Shown here: in pieces, positions 46,617 to 59,090 of the stretch | How positions within the stretch are numbered: position 1 is the stretch's first letter | Layout: each line of letters begins with the position of its first letter | Origin: Alopecurus myosuroides | Lineage: Eukaryota > Streptophyta > Magnoliopsida > Poales > Poaceae | Assembly (NCBI GenBank): GCA_028641055.1 | Contig: CM054062.1 | Location: forward strand, 273,885,349 to 273,949,348 | Direction of reading: 5' to 3' | Length of the DNA: 64,000 nucleotides | Translations under genes and position numbers: made by a program | The notes under the pieces: generated by a model | Seen by the model: only the letters and a program-made list of their open reading frames with translations | Database searches by the model: none | Told to the model about the DNA's origin: nothing

Positions 46617-47233
46617 CTAACGACGGATGAACAAGAGGTAAACAAAAAACAGAGCAATGATACAAGAATAGAATGCTCCTGACATGAGATTCGCTTGCTT
46701 CTGCAAATCCACCATTTGCTTTAAAAACTTCTTGATCTTCTTCAATTCCTCGTTTACTTCGGCCTCCACGGGCAGTCCAGCAATAGGGCGCGTGATCCTC
46801 GCCGCCGGCCCTCCTCTGCCCGAGCTGACATCGGGAGCAAACCCACCTAGATTTGGATCTTCAATGTGGCCCTCAAATTCAAGCCTAGCAACGTACTGAT
46901 CGATCCACTCAAAGTGCGAACATTTCTTCAGCATCTGTAACAGTAGACATGAATCTAGATCCCAAAACCGAGGAGAAAAAAACGCGAATTGGAATGCCAA
47001 ATACTCCTATCATCTCTCTCCTCCTCATCTCAGTTTTAAGATCTTACCTTGCCATCCCGTCCCATCATGGGAATGCTCAAACAGGACACAAAATGGCGCC
47101 CCAGATTCCCATTCTCGTCAGTTTTACTGACCCTCCGCTTCAGAGCCTCTGGCCGTGGGCATTCCGGGCACCTTGTCATCGGAACTGCACCGTACTCTGG
47201 CCATCTTGACTGCGTGGCGGAGGAGCTGGACAT
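46617..47233 (-). CDS. GRF-type zinc-finger protein with C-terminal membrane anchor
   Basis: Exon 1 is 47048-47233 and exon 2 is 46617-46934 (GT-AG, phase 0), 504 nt, 167 residues. The GRF finger is complete: C22-P-E-C25, GRHF at 45-48, C51, then C67 and the F-x-W end (CSHFEW, 67-72). The finger is split by the intron. A Lys-rich helical segment (VNEELKKIKKFLKQMVDLQ) precedes a hydrophobic C-terminal stretch (YSCIIALFFVYLLF) ending in RR, a likely tail anchor. GRF fingers bind single-stranded nucleic acid in enzymes such as APE2 and TOP3A; small GRF proteins with a membrane tail are frequent in grasses, many apparently associated with repeats. Intact, and transcribed toward the 135-residue gene. 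Confidence 0.85.
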
Positions 47234-48059
47234 CCCGTGCGCCGTCGCCGGAGACGAGGAAGAATGGGGAAAGGGGAAGAAATGGCACAGACACCAGCTC
47301 GGGCACGGGCGCAGCCCTGTTTTAGATTCACTGTGGTGGGTCCCGCGCTGCTGAGGTGGATAAGTTGTGGGGCACAGGCGCATCTCTATTTTAGAATCCG
47401 TGAGGTGGGTCCCACGCTGCTGAGGTGGATAAGTTGTGGGTCCAAGCGTCGCATAACCCTAACGGCTAACCGATCAGCTCCGCTTAAGAACCATGTTGGC
47501 CGTGAGCTATTTTCTTCCTCCAATCCGTCGCACGTAGGCTATTTCATCGAAAAACGTCGCATTCCTTCCAATTCAACTGAAACCCGTCGCACAGGAGCTA
47601 TTGGCCCGAGCAAGTATTGGTCGGGTTGGACCCGAACCGGAAATGGACTGGTTTTGTGAGTCGGACTCACAGAGGGAATGGGCCACAAGTGTTGTGAAGC
47701 CCATTACCATACGCTATATAAAGAGGGGCGCAGGTTGTCCAGTGGGCACGTTAGTCCACTCTCCCATGCGTTGGGAACCCTAGCCCCACTCAGTCCAGCC
47801 GCCGCAACGGACCTAGCAGTCCGCCGTCGGAGCTTCTCCTCGTACGTGTGGATACCGGCAGAGATGCTGTACGTTCAGCACCTCGACGTTCGAGGGATTG
47901 GATCGGCCGGACCGGATCGTGGGACTGCACTGCCCCGACGCGCTGCATCGATAATCCGCACCTGCACGTCTAGTGGTAATACTCGTGGCCTTCTACCTCG
48001 GCTAGATCTTGGAAGCATCGCGTAGGAATTTTTTTTGTTTATCTCTACGCGTTCCAACA

Positions 48060-48379
48060 TGACGACCCTCAATAGGTCCTCCTAATAGATTTTTTCTCAT
48101 TTTACGAGCAAATACAACCGTATTTTTGCCTAATTGTAGTCATATATTGCATAGTTTTGAACGCATAAAATTAGTTTCAAGGAGATATGGTTTCTATAGG
48201 TGATGTGGTTGCTATGTCCAGAGTGCCTAGGGCTCTTCACGCCAAAGAGTTTGTGATTTCCTCGCCACTTGGGCTGCAGCTAACACTGGACAAACGGATT
48301 GGTTGTCTCTCCAAGGAAAATGCCAACAGGGTAAGAGCAAGAGAGGTGGCGCTAGCCCTAAACAAGGCGTCACCAGTAT
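48060..48379. other. Flank of the solo LTR
   Basis: A 64-codon frame (48187-48381) has no recognisable features. No structure seen. Confidence 0.35.
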
Positions 48380-50400
48380 AGATCGGGCAATCACGCACGA
48401 CTGTTGGTATCCCTAGTTAGGCGATGGGTAAGTCAACCGCACACATTCAAATAAACCGTGTGCGATCGTGCAAAAAGTTCAGATAGTAAAAGTTATGCAG
48501 TCGTGTGCGATGCTTTACACGATCATACATGGTTTCTCTTTTTGATGAGTGTGCGTTTGAGAAAATTCACACACACGTCTCGAATTAATATGTTCGTGTG
48601 TGGTGAAGGAAATATCACAGACGTTTTACATTTACTTAATTGTACGTGTTTCAAAAACAATCGCACACGTTTGTATTTTGCAGGATCATGTCTGTAACCA
48701 GCAGCAACCCATGCATATGTCTACAACTAGCATCACACGGTAGCAAAGCTCAATTATATTTTTTATTCATATCACACTTTATACACCAAGTATTCATACA
48801 TTGTGACCAAAGCATCTATTTCTAGCTGCACAAATGTGTTAGATACATTAAAAAAAGATGCGCTTTTCTTGGTTACGTCTTTGTCTTCATGTTGAAAGGT
48901 AGCTTCCAAGAGTTACGAAAAGCTAAGTTGATTAAAAAAATGACTTATTAGTCTCTTTTTCATCTCTTCTTGGCAAAGATATGCCAAGAAACTGTCTTAT
49001 TCTTCCCATGAGCTATGGCCAAACCACCTGCAAATTCCCAAAGTTTATACGTGTTTTGTGATAATATATAATCAATGTGAGAATGTAAAAATAGAAAAAA
49101 TAATGCAAATTTTAATGTTAGAAACTTACCAGCAAATCCAGGAGGTTGTGAAAGTGCTAAAGGAAATGAAAATCCTTCACTTCTCGGGGTTTAGAGCCTC
49201 TTCGTACTTGCAAGTATTGCTTGAAGGGGGGCTGCAGGTTTTGTGCAAAATATCAAATCAATGCGAGAATTTTGTAAAATAAAAACAATACAAATTTAAA
49301 TGATTAGAAACTTACAAGAAATTCAAAGAGAGGCAAAGAAATACGATGAAATACATCGAGCAAACCTTGGACGAGCTCATCCGTACTTGCCTAGATTTTG
49401 TGTTGAAATATCCCTTGATCCACAACATCGTCTGCATGTGGTGTTCAAAATATCCACCAATGCAAGACGGTAAAAACATAAATAATAAACCCAAACTTAA
49501 ATGGTTACTCAGTTACCAGTAAATATGGATTATTTAGGAGAGGGAAACTCGTTTTTCTTGTAAAGTGCCACGCAAAATATGATCCCCATTACACAAGTAT
49601 AAATTGACATGTGTTCTATGAAATCTTTGAGGTAAAATATTACAAGAAATCTAAGATAACATGACTAACATCAAAGATAAAATGACATATTAAATAAGAA
49701 TCAACACATTTGGCCAAGTGAATAAACAAATCTAACAGAACAAACCTAATATGAATCAGTACACTAGCCTAAGATCTAGTCTTGCAAACAGATTTAATAA
49801 GTTACAACACATTTGACCTAGAGGGTACAAGAAATCTAAAAGTAGGGACCTAATATCAATATACTAAAAGATCCGTCCTTACTAAATGCGCTCTAACACG
49901 TTAGATCTAGCATATAAAAACATGATTATAGGCATGCCATACTAAGAACCTTCGAGATGTCTAGGAGAAGCCGGCGCAGGAGCAACTCCAGCCAGTGCAA
50001 AAGGCCAGATGAAGTAGGGATCCACGGAGGGGCGGCAAATGGCCTTTGAAATGCCTCCCACCAAGTCATCATCCGGTCGTTCACCTGGTAGGGGAGAGAA
50101 AATGCAGCAGCTCCTCAGGCGGGTGCGACTTTACAGGAGGGGAGGCGAGTGGAGATTGGAGAGTGGAGTATGTGTGCAGGTTAAGCGTGTCTGATCATTA
50201 TTTATATGAAAGGGTTCCACTTGATGGTCCCTAATGGTCCAATACATATCTTACATGATTTTGACTATGTAAACCGTGCGCGACCATATGGAGTTTTTGC
50301 ACGAGACATCGCACACGATTTCCTGTAAGTAAAACCGTGTGCGCTTCTTTGGCGCCAAAATGATACAATCCCACGATGGTTTGCTGGTCTACCCAACAAA
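48380..50400. mobile_element. Probable DNA-element relic with subterminal inverted repeats
   Basis: GTGTGCGAT-type motifs cluster at both ends (48435-48680 and 50265-50355). ACCGCACAC...CGTGTGCGATCGTGCAAAAA on the left matches the inverse of the text near 50285-50355. No exact termini, target duplication or transposase were found. CACTA elements often have such subterminal repeats, but the CACTA end sequence is not seen. Confidence 0.4.
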
Positions 50401-50649
50401 ATTTAAATTTTTTGCCCTACCTAGTCCGCCAAGATCACTATGCAGATAACAAGACATGCCAATACATGCGAGGATCGGGATCACTATTCACCGGGCAGCG
50501 AATTCGATGTAGTCGTAAAAGAGATCTGAACAATCGTAGATCCTCACAACTAGGTCTAATTGCAAGGATGTCGCTAAGTCTTCCCTCATCAAGGATAACA
50601 CGTGTAATCCCTCTTATGGTGTGCATGCGTACGCTCTTGTCAACCCGTT

Positions 50650-51891
50650 AGCGCTCCGTTGTCCGTGACTCTGCACCGATTAAAATAGATAGCTTTCCGG
50701 CGTTGCTAATTGGTAGCTCTAATCAACTGTGATTAGAGTTATTTATGAAACTAGAAATTGTCAACACATGAGAGAAAACTAGAACTAGAGCTATCTCTAA
50801 TCAGGAGAGGACACCTCATAACCCAATTAGAAGAGGCTCTAATTCAAGAAGGGAACTAATTATAAGCTCTAATTAGACCCTCTAATTCTACTAGAGAGAG
50901 AGAGGCTTGAGAGCCAATTGTGTGTTTAGCTTTGAGCCTTGGGGTGCTTGATATAGTGGGAGGGAGGAGGAGACTTGCCATAGGGGAGAGGGAGTCCTAG
51001 TTGAACTAGGAGGAGACTTGCCATAGCTCAACTCGGATTGGGGGTGGAGTCCAACTCCACCTCCCTCCCCCTTCCTTTTTTTCTATTTTTCTCTCCAATA
51101 AATTTGGGAAAGATACCGGGACGATGAGTACCGATTCGTGAAGCCACTGCGTCCCACGTGGCAGCCCCCTAAAATAGGGTTCAACCATGAGGGGGAAATC
51201 TGCCCCCTCCCGGTACCCCCCCCCTTATATGGAAAGTCCCTGAAACTCCTTCAGAACCACTTGAACCCTATAGATAAAATCATCACCATTATCCATCGAT
51301 GTTAGAAACACATTTCTAAGATCCCGGGACATCTCATGTCCTCCGTTACCTCTCATATAAATTCTTCCTAACACCGGCATAATTTCTCTCTTATAGTAAC
51401 TTCCCCGAAACCACTCCTATTTACACCAGACTTGTTTATATGACACGTATCGACATCGAACATTAAAAAAAACCAGTAAAACATATTAATTCTCTCAATT
51501 AAAGGTTCGAACGGATTAAGAGTGTGTCCGTAAAGGCTCGATAAGACGACATGTTCGGAAACTTACCTAACAATAACCAACAGCGGGACAGTGGACGCCC
51601 ATGATGGCACGTGTGTGTTCCTGAAGAATGAGGAAACCTTATAAGTTAATCATTGCACTTATTCCCTTAACTTCATAATACCAACGATATCACGAGGTGA
51701 GACTATGTGATCTAATTGTTGGGTTGCCTATACTATAATATGTTCATTTGTATGAACGGGATAAGATCGGGGATCGTCACCGACTTAGAACTTTCTACTT
51801 TTGCAAGTTGAGACTTAACTGACTGGGTAAAGACGTGAGCATGAGTTTTCCTCTGAATCTCATATTCAGGAACCGCGTCAGTTATAGCGTA
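50650..51891 (-). mobile_element. Degraded Copia (Angela-like) LTR fragment
   Basis: On the minus strand, CCGCTGTTGGTTATTG, then CCACGTGGG and ATAAGGGGGG-type text follow the order seen in Angela-type LTRs as I remember them. The left part (50700-50910) has many CTCTAATTAGA-like repeats. It is cut on the right by the Athila-type LTR at 51892. Confidence 0.45.
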
Positions 51892-53538
51892 TGATGAGAC
51901 GTGATCACACGCTCGTTGGGAGACCCCAAGCGAAAGGTATGATGTAGTCTAGAGTAAGTTTTCCCCTAGTAAAGAACCAGAGCTATCGAACTAGTAGGAT
52001 TTCGTAGTCTTGAAGAAGGTTGCCCTATCAATGGTGCCATAAAATATTGACGTTGAAGAGGCGTGGAACCTGCACACAAACACAAACTCTCTCTTTCCCT
52101 AACTTTCCGGAAGGTTTTCAATATTCCGTTCTTGCTGGAAACAAGAGAATTAAATGTATATAGTATTGGAAAATAATTAAAGTGAAAACGGGACAACAGG
52201 GAAAAAATTATGAAAGTGCTTAAAGGAAGGTTTGCAATATGAGGAAAATAGGACTGGGGGGCATAGGTTCACTAGTGGTGTCTCTCCAAAGAAAACAAAC
52301 ATGCTGGGTGAACAATTACAGCTGGGCAATTGACAAATCATGAACATATAACAATACTATTATGAAGAGATAAATTTCACGGGTTCTAACATTGCATACA
52401 TTATGTCAAGGTATATGGACCGCTATCTAGCATGAATCCATATCTAAATATCCACCTCAAGAAAGTTATCCAGCAAATCCCTTGGTATTAAGTTGCAGCA
52501 ACAAAGTGATTGCTATGTGTGAAACAGACAAATGCATTAAGATCAATACATAATGTACGCAGTGGTTCCCATCCATAGACAAGAGCACCGATGTTTTCTC
52601 CCTAGTGGCAACAGCACCCCCCCCCCCTGCACATTTCTGTCACTCGAGCGCAGGCAACAAGGAGGCATGAACCCACTATCTAGCATATAAACCCTCTCTT
52701 GGAGGTGAAAACAACTACGTGGCAAAGGTAATCATAAACACCAAAGAGCATTGCAAGATAAGATTAAAAATCTCTAAAAAAATATAAGTTAAGCGTCTCA
52801 GATTGACATGAACCAAATAATCATAATCTCATGGTTCATCGGATCCTAGCAAACACAACATGCACAATTACATAACGGTGGTCTCGATCATGTGAGGTAG
52901 CTCATGAGACTCTAAACATGGAGGCATAGGGGAGAGAACAACCATCTAGCCACTGTTATGGACCCGTTGTCCCGAGATGACCTACTCACGCATCTGTCCG
53001 GAGGCAATCTTGGCAATGTAGAGGCCTCCGGTGATGATCCCCCTCTTCACAAGAGTGCCGGAGGAGGACTCCATAAGCCCTATAATGGACTTTTGAGGTG
53101 ACGGTGCCTCTTTGAATGTTTCATGGAAAATTAATCCGTCCCCTTAATTTTTAGGGTTAAAGGCAATTTATAGGCGAAGGGGGGACGAGAGGCGGTGGCC
53201 AGGTCCCCTCGGGTCCACTGGGCGCGACCAAGAGAGAGGCTGCGCCTGGCAGGCTCCTGGTGGCCCCCTAGCCCCCTCTAGCTCTCCTTTGGACTTCGTC
53301 TTCATTCCGGGTAAAAATTGATCTCTGTGCATTTTCAGCCCTTTCCGAGAATATTTCCTTAAGAACTTTTCTGAAATAGAAAAACACCAGAAAACAACAA
53401 CTGGCCTGGGGCATCTTGTTAATAGGTTAGTCTGTGAAAACATCCGAAAAACGAAAGAAAACATGTGGAAAACAAAAGGTATTGGGTAGAAAACAAGCAT
53501 GGAGCATCAAAAATTATAGATATGTTTGCAACGTATCA
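51892..53538 (-). repeat. 3' LTR of a minus-strand Athila-type element
   Basis: As read on the minus strand it starts TGATACGTTGCAAACATATC at 53538 and ends ACGTCTCATCA at 51892, 1647 bp. Short ATG frames inside it (e.g. 53168-53500 minus) show no protein features. A C-run of nine sits at 52618-52626. Confidence 0.75.
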
Positions 53539-56500
53539 GCATCCCCAAGCTTAACTCCTGCTCATCCTCAAGTAGGTAAGTGATAACGAAATAATTTTTG
53601 AAGGGACATGAAGCGAACACAAATATTGAACAACGTTATGTAAAATCATTGCAAAGCTAAGATCAAAGTACTTTAACAAAGGCTTGATAAATATTATTTC
53701 AACCAATGTAAACTTAGCAACCATGTTGCACATGAAAAGGAACACAAATAAAAGAAAATGAATAATGACACATTGAAAGTGATACGGTTGTTTCAATCAT
53801 AAAGAAAAACATAATAAAGTGGTATCCAGCTAGTCCTTCGTGTGGTAGAAAAACATAAATGCGAAGACACATTCAAAGTTTAAATGGTGACTAGAAACAA
53901 ATAATTTGAGAGCAATCAATACCACAATCATGAACCAATCAATAATAAATTTTGGGACTATGCACATTATACTCAGAATGACAACTACGCTCTCTTAGCT
54001 GGTGCATAAATTAGAAAGATGAAGACTCAACATAAAAGTAAAAGAAAGACCCTTCGTAGAGGGAAGAAGGGATTACTCATGTGTTAGAGATTTTAATTTG
54101 ATAAAACAGAGATATTGAAAACAATTTTGACATACATGTATATCTATGTCAACAAATGGTAATGAAAAATTTATCATACTCCATGTCAAGCATAGTGTTT
54201 AGACTTTTGAGAGCGGTTTCCATTGTTTATTAGCTTGGCACTTCCCCCCGCCTTTCTTTTCACAAACCATGGCTAGCCGTGTTCACGGGTACCCACCAGC
54301 TTTCATCAAACCATGGGGAAGTGCCTTTTTGTTATTATTTGCCACCACCTCTTTTCAAATTTAAATGAGCATAGATTCCATACACATTGGGTGAAATAAG
54401 GAAAAATAACTTTGCTTGACACAAACCATAATAAAATTTAAACTACTTCCTCATGAGCTAAAGCAAGAACACATAATAGGTTATGATTTTGAAGGTTTAA
54501 AGGTAGCACACGAGAAATTTACTTGGAGTGGCGGCTAAATACCACATATAGGTAGATATGGTGGATACATTTGGCACACTTTGGTTTTGGGGAGTTGGAT
54601 TCACGAGTAGAGCTCATACTCAGTACATGTGTAGCCTAGCAAAAGACTGAGAGCGACCAACTAAGAGAGCAATAACGGTCATAATCATGCATAGCGACAA
54701 AACATCATTAATCAAAGCATGAAGTGATATTACAAGTCAAAAACTAAATGAACAACAAGGTTAGAAGTGACTTTGTTTTTAGTCATAACACGGTGTGAGC
54801 ATGCGCCAAGTTAATCCAGATAAAGCATTCAAAGGAGAAATACCACAATACCATGCTTCAATATGAGAGAGCAACACATGATAAAATTCAATGGAACATT
54901 AAGCACTCTCAGCTATTTGAGACTAGTCATTATACATGATAAATAACTAAACACATAATCAAAATAACATATAACATGACATGCAAAATCCCATGCCACA
55001 GTCAATTTTTTTTTTCCTATTGCACCACTATAAGCATGAAACAATTTACTCTTGTCGAACACCAATCAACTTATTCGAAACAACTCTCAAAGAAAATAAT
55101 CATCAAAGACCAGATATATAGTAAAATATAACTGAATCCAATCAACAATCTCTGAACAAAATTCGAGTGAAAACAAGATCTAAACACGGTACTAGCAAAA
55201 ACTGAACACTTGCACGACAATAAAAGTGAAAACTAGAGTGTTCTAGGCAATGAAAACGGAGCGTATCTCTCCCAAAATAAAAGTGCTAGGATCCAACCAA
55301 AAGATACATCAAAGAAACCAAAACAAACTTAAAGCAAAATAAAAAGACGGTCCAAGAATAACACATATCAAATGAAGCAATAAAAATAAAGTGTTTTGAA
55401 AGAAACCTGATATTTTTGTTGATGAAGAAGGGGATGCCTTGGGCATCCCCAAGCTTTGACGCTTGTATTTATTGGATATGTCTTGGGGTGACATGGGCAT
55501 CCCCAAGATTGAGCTTTTGTCCATCCTTCATCTCATCACATCATTCTTCTCTCCCTACACTTGAAAACTTCCTCCACCTAAAACTTCTCCACAATCTTTA
55601 TTAGCAATGTTAGTGTAATAAAAATAATAAATCCACCTGGTTAAGTTTCAATACAAGTCTCTCACTTCAATTAAAACATTAGCTACTATAAAAATTTATC
55701 TTAAAGCTCTTCCCCTCAAAAGAACAACAAAAGAAAGAGATTAAGACGCAAATGCAAATATTGGCAAAAATCTATCAAAACAGAACAGTCGGTAAAGATG
55801 AATTTTTTCCGAAAATCTTCTGTTGCTCAAATCAAAAAGTGCGAAACTAATGAAAATTAGAAAACAACCTAGAATGTGTGTATTATTTTTTTAAAGAAAT
55901 CCAGCGTTCTAGCTGAGAGATATGAATTTTTTGGTAATAGCCCAGAAATCTGTTTTAGAATAACAACTTCACCAAATCCAACTACCTCTCAATTAGAGGT
56001 TACTCTTGGCACGAAAACGAAATAAAAAGGATAAGGAGAGGTTGCTACATAGGTCACAACTTCAAAAACATAAGGTAAAACTGAAATAAAAAATAGCAAG
56101 GGTTGTCTCCCAAGAGCTCTTTCTTTATAGACATTAAGATAGGCTCAGTATTTTCAAAAGATGCTCACATAAGAAATAGGAATTGAAGAAAAAAATGAGC
56201 ACCAGGAGAAAATATGAAACACATTTAAGTGTAACCCACTTCCTGTGCATAGGAATATTGTAGATAAATAAATCAAAGAATCTCAAAGTAGAAAGCATAG
56301 GAAGGTAAAACAAAAGCAACTTCAAAACTTTCAACATAAAGAGAGGTGTTTTAGTGACATGAAAATTCCTACAACCATATTTTCCTCTCTCATACTAATT
56401 TTCAGTAGCATCATGAACAAACTCAACAATATAACTATCACACAAAGCATGTTTTTATTGATCTACAAGCACATAATTCATATCAAGCTCCAAAATAGTG

Positions 56501-56985
56501 GGATCAAATTTAACTAAAATCATGACCTCTCCAAACCCACTTTTGACAATATTGTGACAAGATGATTGGTCACTCTACAAAGTTATGGGACTCCTTTTAG
56601 CCAAAGTCAAGACCTCTCCAATCCCATTTTAAGTAGCATTATAATTGATTACATCCAATAACATAGGACCATCATCTAAAGCATTATCATACAGACTTTC
56701 CAAGCAACAATCTTCATTATCACGCATATCAATAGTAGGAACAAATAGAGGATTATCATAGGATTTCTCAAAGTAGCAAGGATTATCATAAATAACCGAA
56801 GAAAAATCATTCTCACAATTTTTATTCATAGAAGCATCAAGGTAAGTATAGCAAGTATCAATTTCATCAAAAAGGGATATTTCAAAAGAATCAATAGGAT
56901 CATTACATTCATGAAAATAGCACTCATCCTCCTTTGGCAAGCATGGAGGGAAATCAAATAATGTATCAGTTAAAGAGTTACTCTA
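53539..56985 (-). mobile_element. 3' internal region of the minus-strand Athila-type element
   Basis: Next to the LTR, 53539-53560 reads on the minus strand AAGCTTGGGGATGC, the polypurine tract; the block GGCATCCCCAAG also recurs near 55443 and 55497. The part 54180-54660 matches the 3' region of the element at 1-6233. Apart from one acidic frame at 56629-56940 there is no pol or gag in 3.4 kb. The element is cut at 56985 by the next insertion. Confidence 0.72.
56629..56940 (-). pseudogene. Acidic ORF fragment of the Athila-type element
   Basis: 103 codons, Asp/Glu/Cys/Tyr-rich (DECYFHECNDPIDSFEISLF, YDNPLFVPTIDMRDNEDC). Similar peptides occur in Triticeae Athila-type polyproteins as I recall. 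Truncated on both sides; no enzyme motif. Confidence 0.5.
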
Positions 56986-58383
56986 TGATACGTCGAAACG
57001 TATCCCCTTTTCCGAACACTTTTCTTATTGTTTTCCTCTAAACTTGTGTGTTTTGAATATAACTAACACAGACCAACGGTGTTTTCAGCAGAATTACTTT
57101 GGTGTCTTGTTTTTGTGCAGAAAAATCAACTTTAAGGAAAATGCCCAGAAAAGAGTCCATTGGTGTTTTCACCCTGGAAGACCCCGGGAGCCAGAAGGGG
57201 GCCAGGAGAGGAGCCATAGGGTGGCCACATCCCCTCTGGTGCGGGTCCCCCATAGGCCGCGCCACCTAGGGGTGTGGCCCCCCTAGAGCCTCCGTCGGAC
57301 TCCCCTTTTGACTACAAGTAGCCTCCAACCCTAAAACCCAGGGGGTTCGTCATATTCGACAGAAACACAACAAAGCGCCGCCGCCATCCCGAACCTCGAT
57401 TCAGGGATCAGAAATTCCTGTTCTGGCGCCCTGCCGGGACGGGAAGTGGTGGAGATCATCGCCGTCGTCATCACCAACGCCTCTCCATTGACCATCCATG
57501 TTTCCCCCGTCCATGTGTGAGTAATTCCCCGCCGTAGGCTGAAAGGGATGGTAGGGATTGGATGAGATCGTTCATGTAATAATGCCGTGATTGTTAGGGC
57601 ATAGTGCCTAGTATCCTCTATTAGTGCTATTGACATTGTTGCAACTTGTTATGCTTAATGCTTGCTACTTTGGGCCCGAGTTCCATGATCTCAGATCTTA
57701 ACATGTTATTGAATCCCGATGATAATTATTGTTTCTTGATCATACCTGCAAGTTGTTTACACACATTGTTGTCCGGAACCCGAGGCCCCGAAGTGACAGA
57801 AATTGGGACAACCAGAGGGGATGGCTGTGATGTGAGGATCCCATGTGTTCATGGAGTGTTAATGCTTTGCTACGGTGTTCTATTAAAAGGAACACCTTAA
57901 TTACCAGTAGTTCCCTTGAGGCCCCGCTGAAAACGGGCTGGTAGGACAAAAGATGTTGTGCAAGTTCTCATTGCGAGCACGTACGACTATTTACGGAACA
58001 CATGCCTATGGTTACTTAGTGCTTGGATGCTTTATCATATTTATCTGCAATGCCCATGACTTGATCATTATTCTGAACTATCTTATCCATGCAAAGCACG
58101 TTCATACATCCCTATGCCTACATTATTTAATCCCGTTGTTTACTTCAAATACTACTGCTGCTGTTTTCATTCCACTTCTGCTATTATTTCACTACTGCTG
58201 CTACTATAAAACTGTTACTATTGATAAACCACTGCGAACAAAAGTACTTTCAGGTGCAGGTGAATTGAAAACTCACTTGTTAAAGCTCACAAATATTCTT
58301 TGGCTCCCCTTGTGTCGAATCAATAAATTTGCGTTTTACTTCCCTCGAAGACTGTTGCAATCCCCTATACTTGTGGGTCATCA
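56986..58383 (+). repeat. 5' LTR of a + strand Athila-type element
   Basis: Starts TGATACGTCGAAACG and ends CTTGTGGGTCATCA, 1398 bp, followed by a PBS. The 5 bp at 56981-56985 (CTCTA) would be the left duplication; the right one is off the window. Confidence 0.88.
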
Positions 58384-58394
58384 AGACTATTTTC

Positions 58395-58412
58395 TGGCGC
58401 TGTTGCCGGGGA
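58395..58412 (+). other. Primer-binding site of the + strand Athila-type element
   Basis: TGGCGCTGTTGCCGGGGA, the usual PBS form of Triticeae Athila-type elements, 12 bp after the LTR. Confidence 0.8.
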
Positions 58413-58470
58413 GCATAGCTTTATTTGCGAGCTCACCGGAGAGTATTATTATCTAATTCCCTCATTCATC

Positions 58471-59090
58471 ATGGGTAATACTCGTGATGGAAAGTTTCCT
58501 ATATTACCATCCACTACAAGAAGAAGTACAACTCTGAACACCTCTGTTGCTCTTGATTCACCGTCTGCTATGAGTAAGCTGCTTACACCACCACATGCTA
58601 CACATGCTACTTCTGTTGAATCTGAAAATACTTCTGATACTTTTGATGATGCTTCTACTGTGCTTGATGAGAGTGGTTCTCTCGGTCCTTTCTTAGATGC
58701 TACTATTGCTAAAGCTAAAAATATTGCAAACACTGAAACTCTTGATAAAAAAGCATGTTACTCCTGCTGTTTCACCTGAGATTATAGAGAATCCTAGTGA
58801 TGATTTAGATGATGCCTATATTGATCTTAATGATGATCTTATTGATGAAATATATACTATGAAGGATAATGATGTTGTTATGAGACTTATTGAAAGTCGT
58901 GTTGTTAAATATAAATTATCTCTTGATGCTAAGTTTGCCACTTCTCCCATTAATATCAGGGACAAGGATTATGATTTATCTCTTGGTTTATCTTATATAT
59001 CTATTATTGAGAAGGAACCTTTTTGTGGTACTGAAAATGAAAGTGCTATGAAACATATGAATGAGCTCTCCTCTCTGAGTAGTTTGTTCT
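58471..59090 (+). pseudogene. Athila-type gag N-terminus, frameshifted and interrupted
   Basis: Starts MGNTRDGKFPILPSTTRRST and is Ser/Thr/Asp-rich. A one-base change in the A run near 58747-58752 shifts the frame; the second open part continues (PSDDLDDAYIDLNDDLIDEI, KYKLSLDAKFATSPI). At 59091 a Tat-type LTR is inserted and the frame is lost. Confidence 0.75.

Larger units (their letters stand above)
41192..47607. mobile_element. 6.4 kb TIR element without transposase, carrying a GRF zinc-finger gene
   Basis: Terminal inverted repeats of about 105 bp (41192-41300 and 47499-47607) share long blocks such as AATAGCTCCTGTGCGACGGG and GCGACGTTTTTCGA, with about 95 percent identity by eye. The extreme ends differ slightly (GGGAGCAAT versus GGGCCAAT), and the only flanking repeat is GAGC (4 bp), so the superfamily is unresolved; long TIRs suggest a Mutator-like or unknown class. 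It carries a possible four-exon gene, a 2 kb tandem repeat, a GC-rich 135-codon gene and a GRF gene. No DDE, RVE or Rep domain was found. Confidence 0.8.
40315..48059 (+). mobile_element. Angela/BARE-like Copia solo LTR, split by a TIR element
   Basis: Starts TGTTGGGAATATGCCCTAGA, the Angela/BARE/WIS LTR start, and ends CTACGCGTTCCAACA. Flanking pentamers TGGCG and TGACG differ at one site and look like an aged duplication. No PBS follows and no polypurine tract precedes, so it is a solo LTR of about 1.33 kb once the insertion at 41192-47607 is removed. The joining text across the insertion (CACTTAAGAGC then AAGTATTGG) is continuous. Confidence 0.82.
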
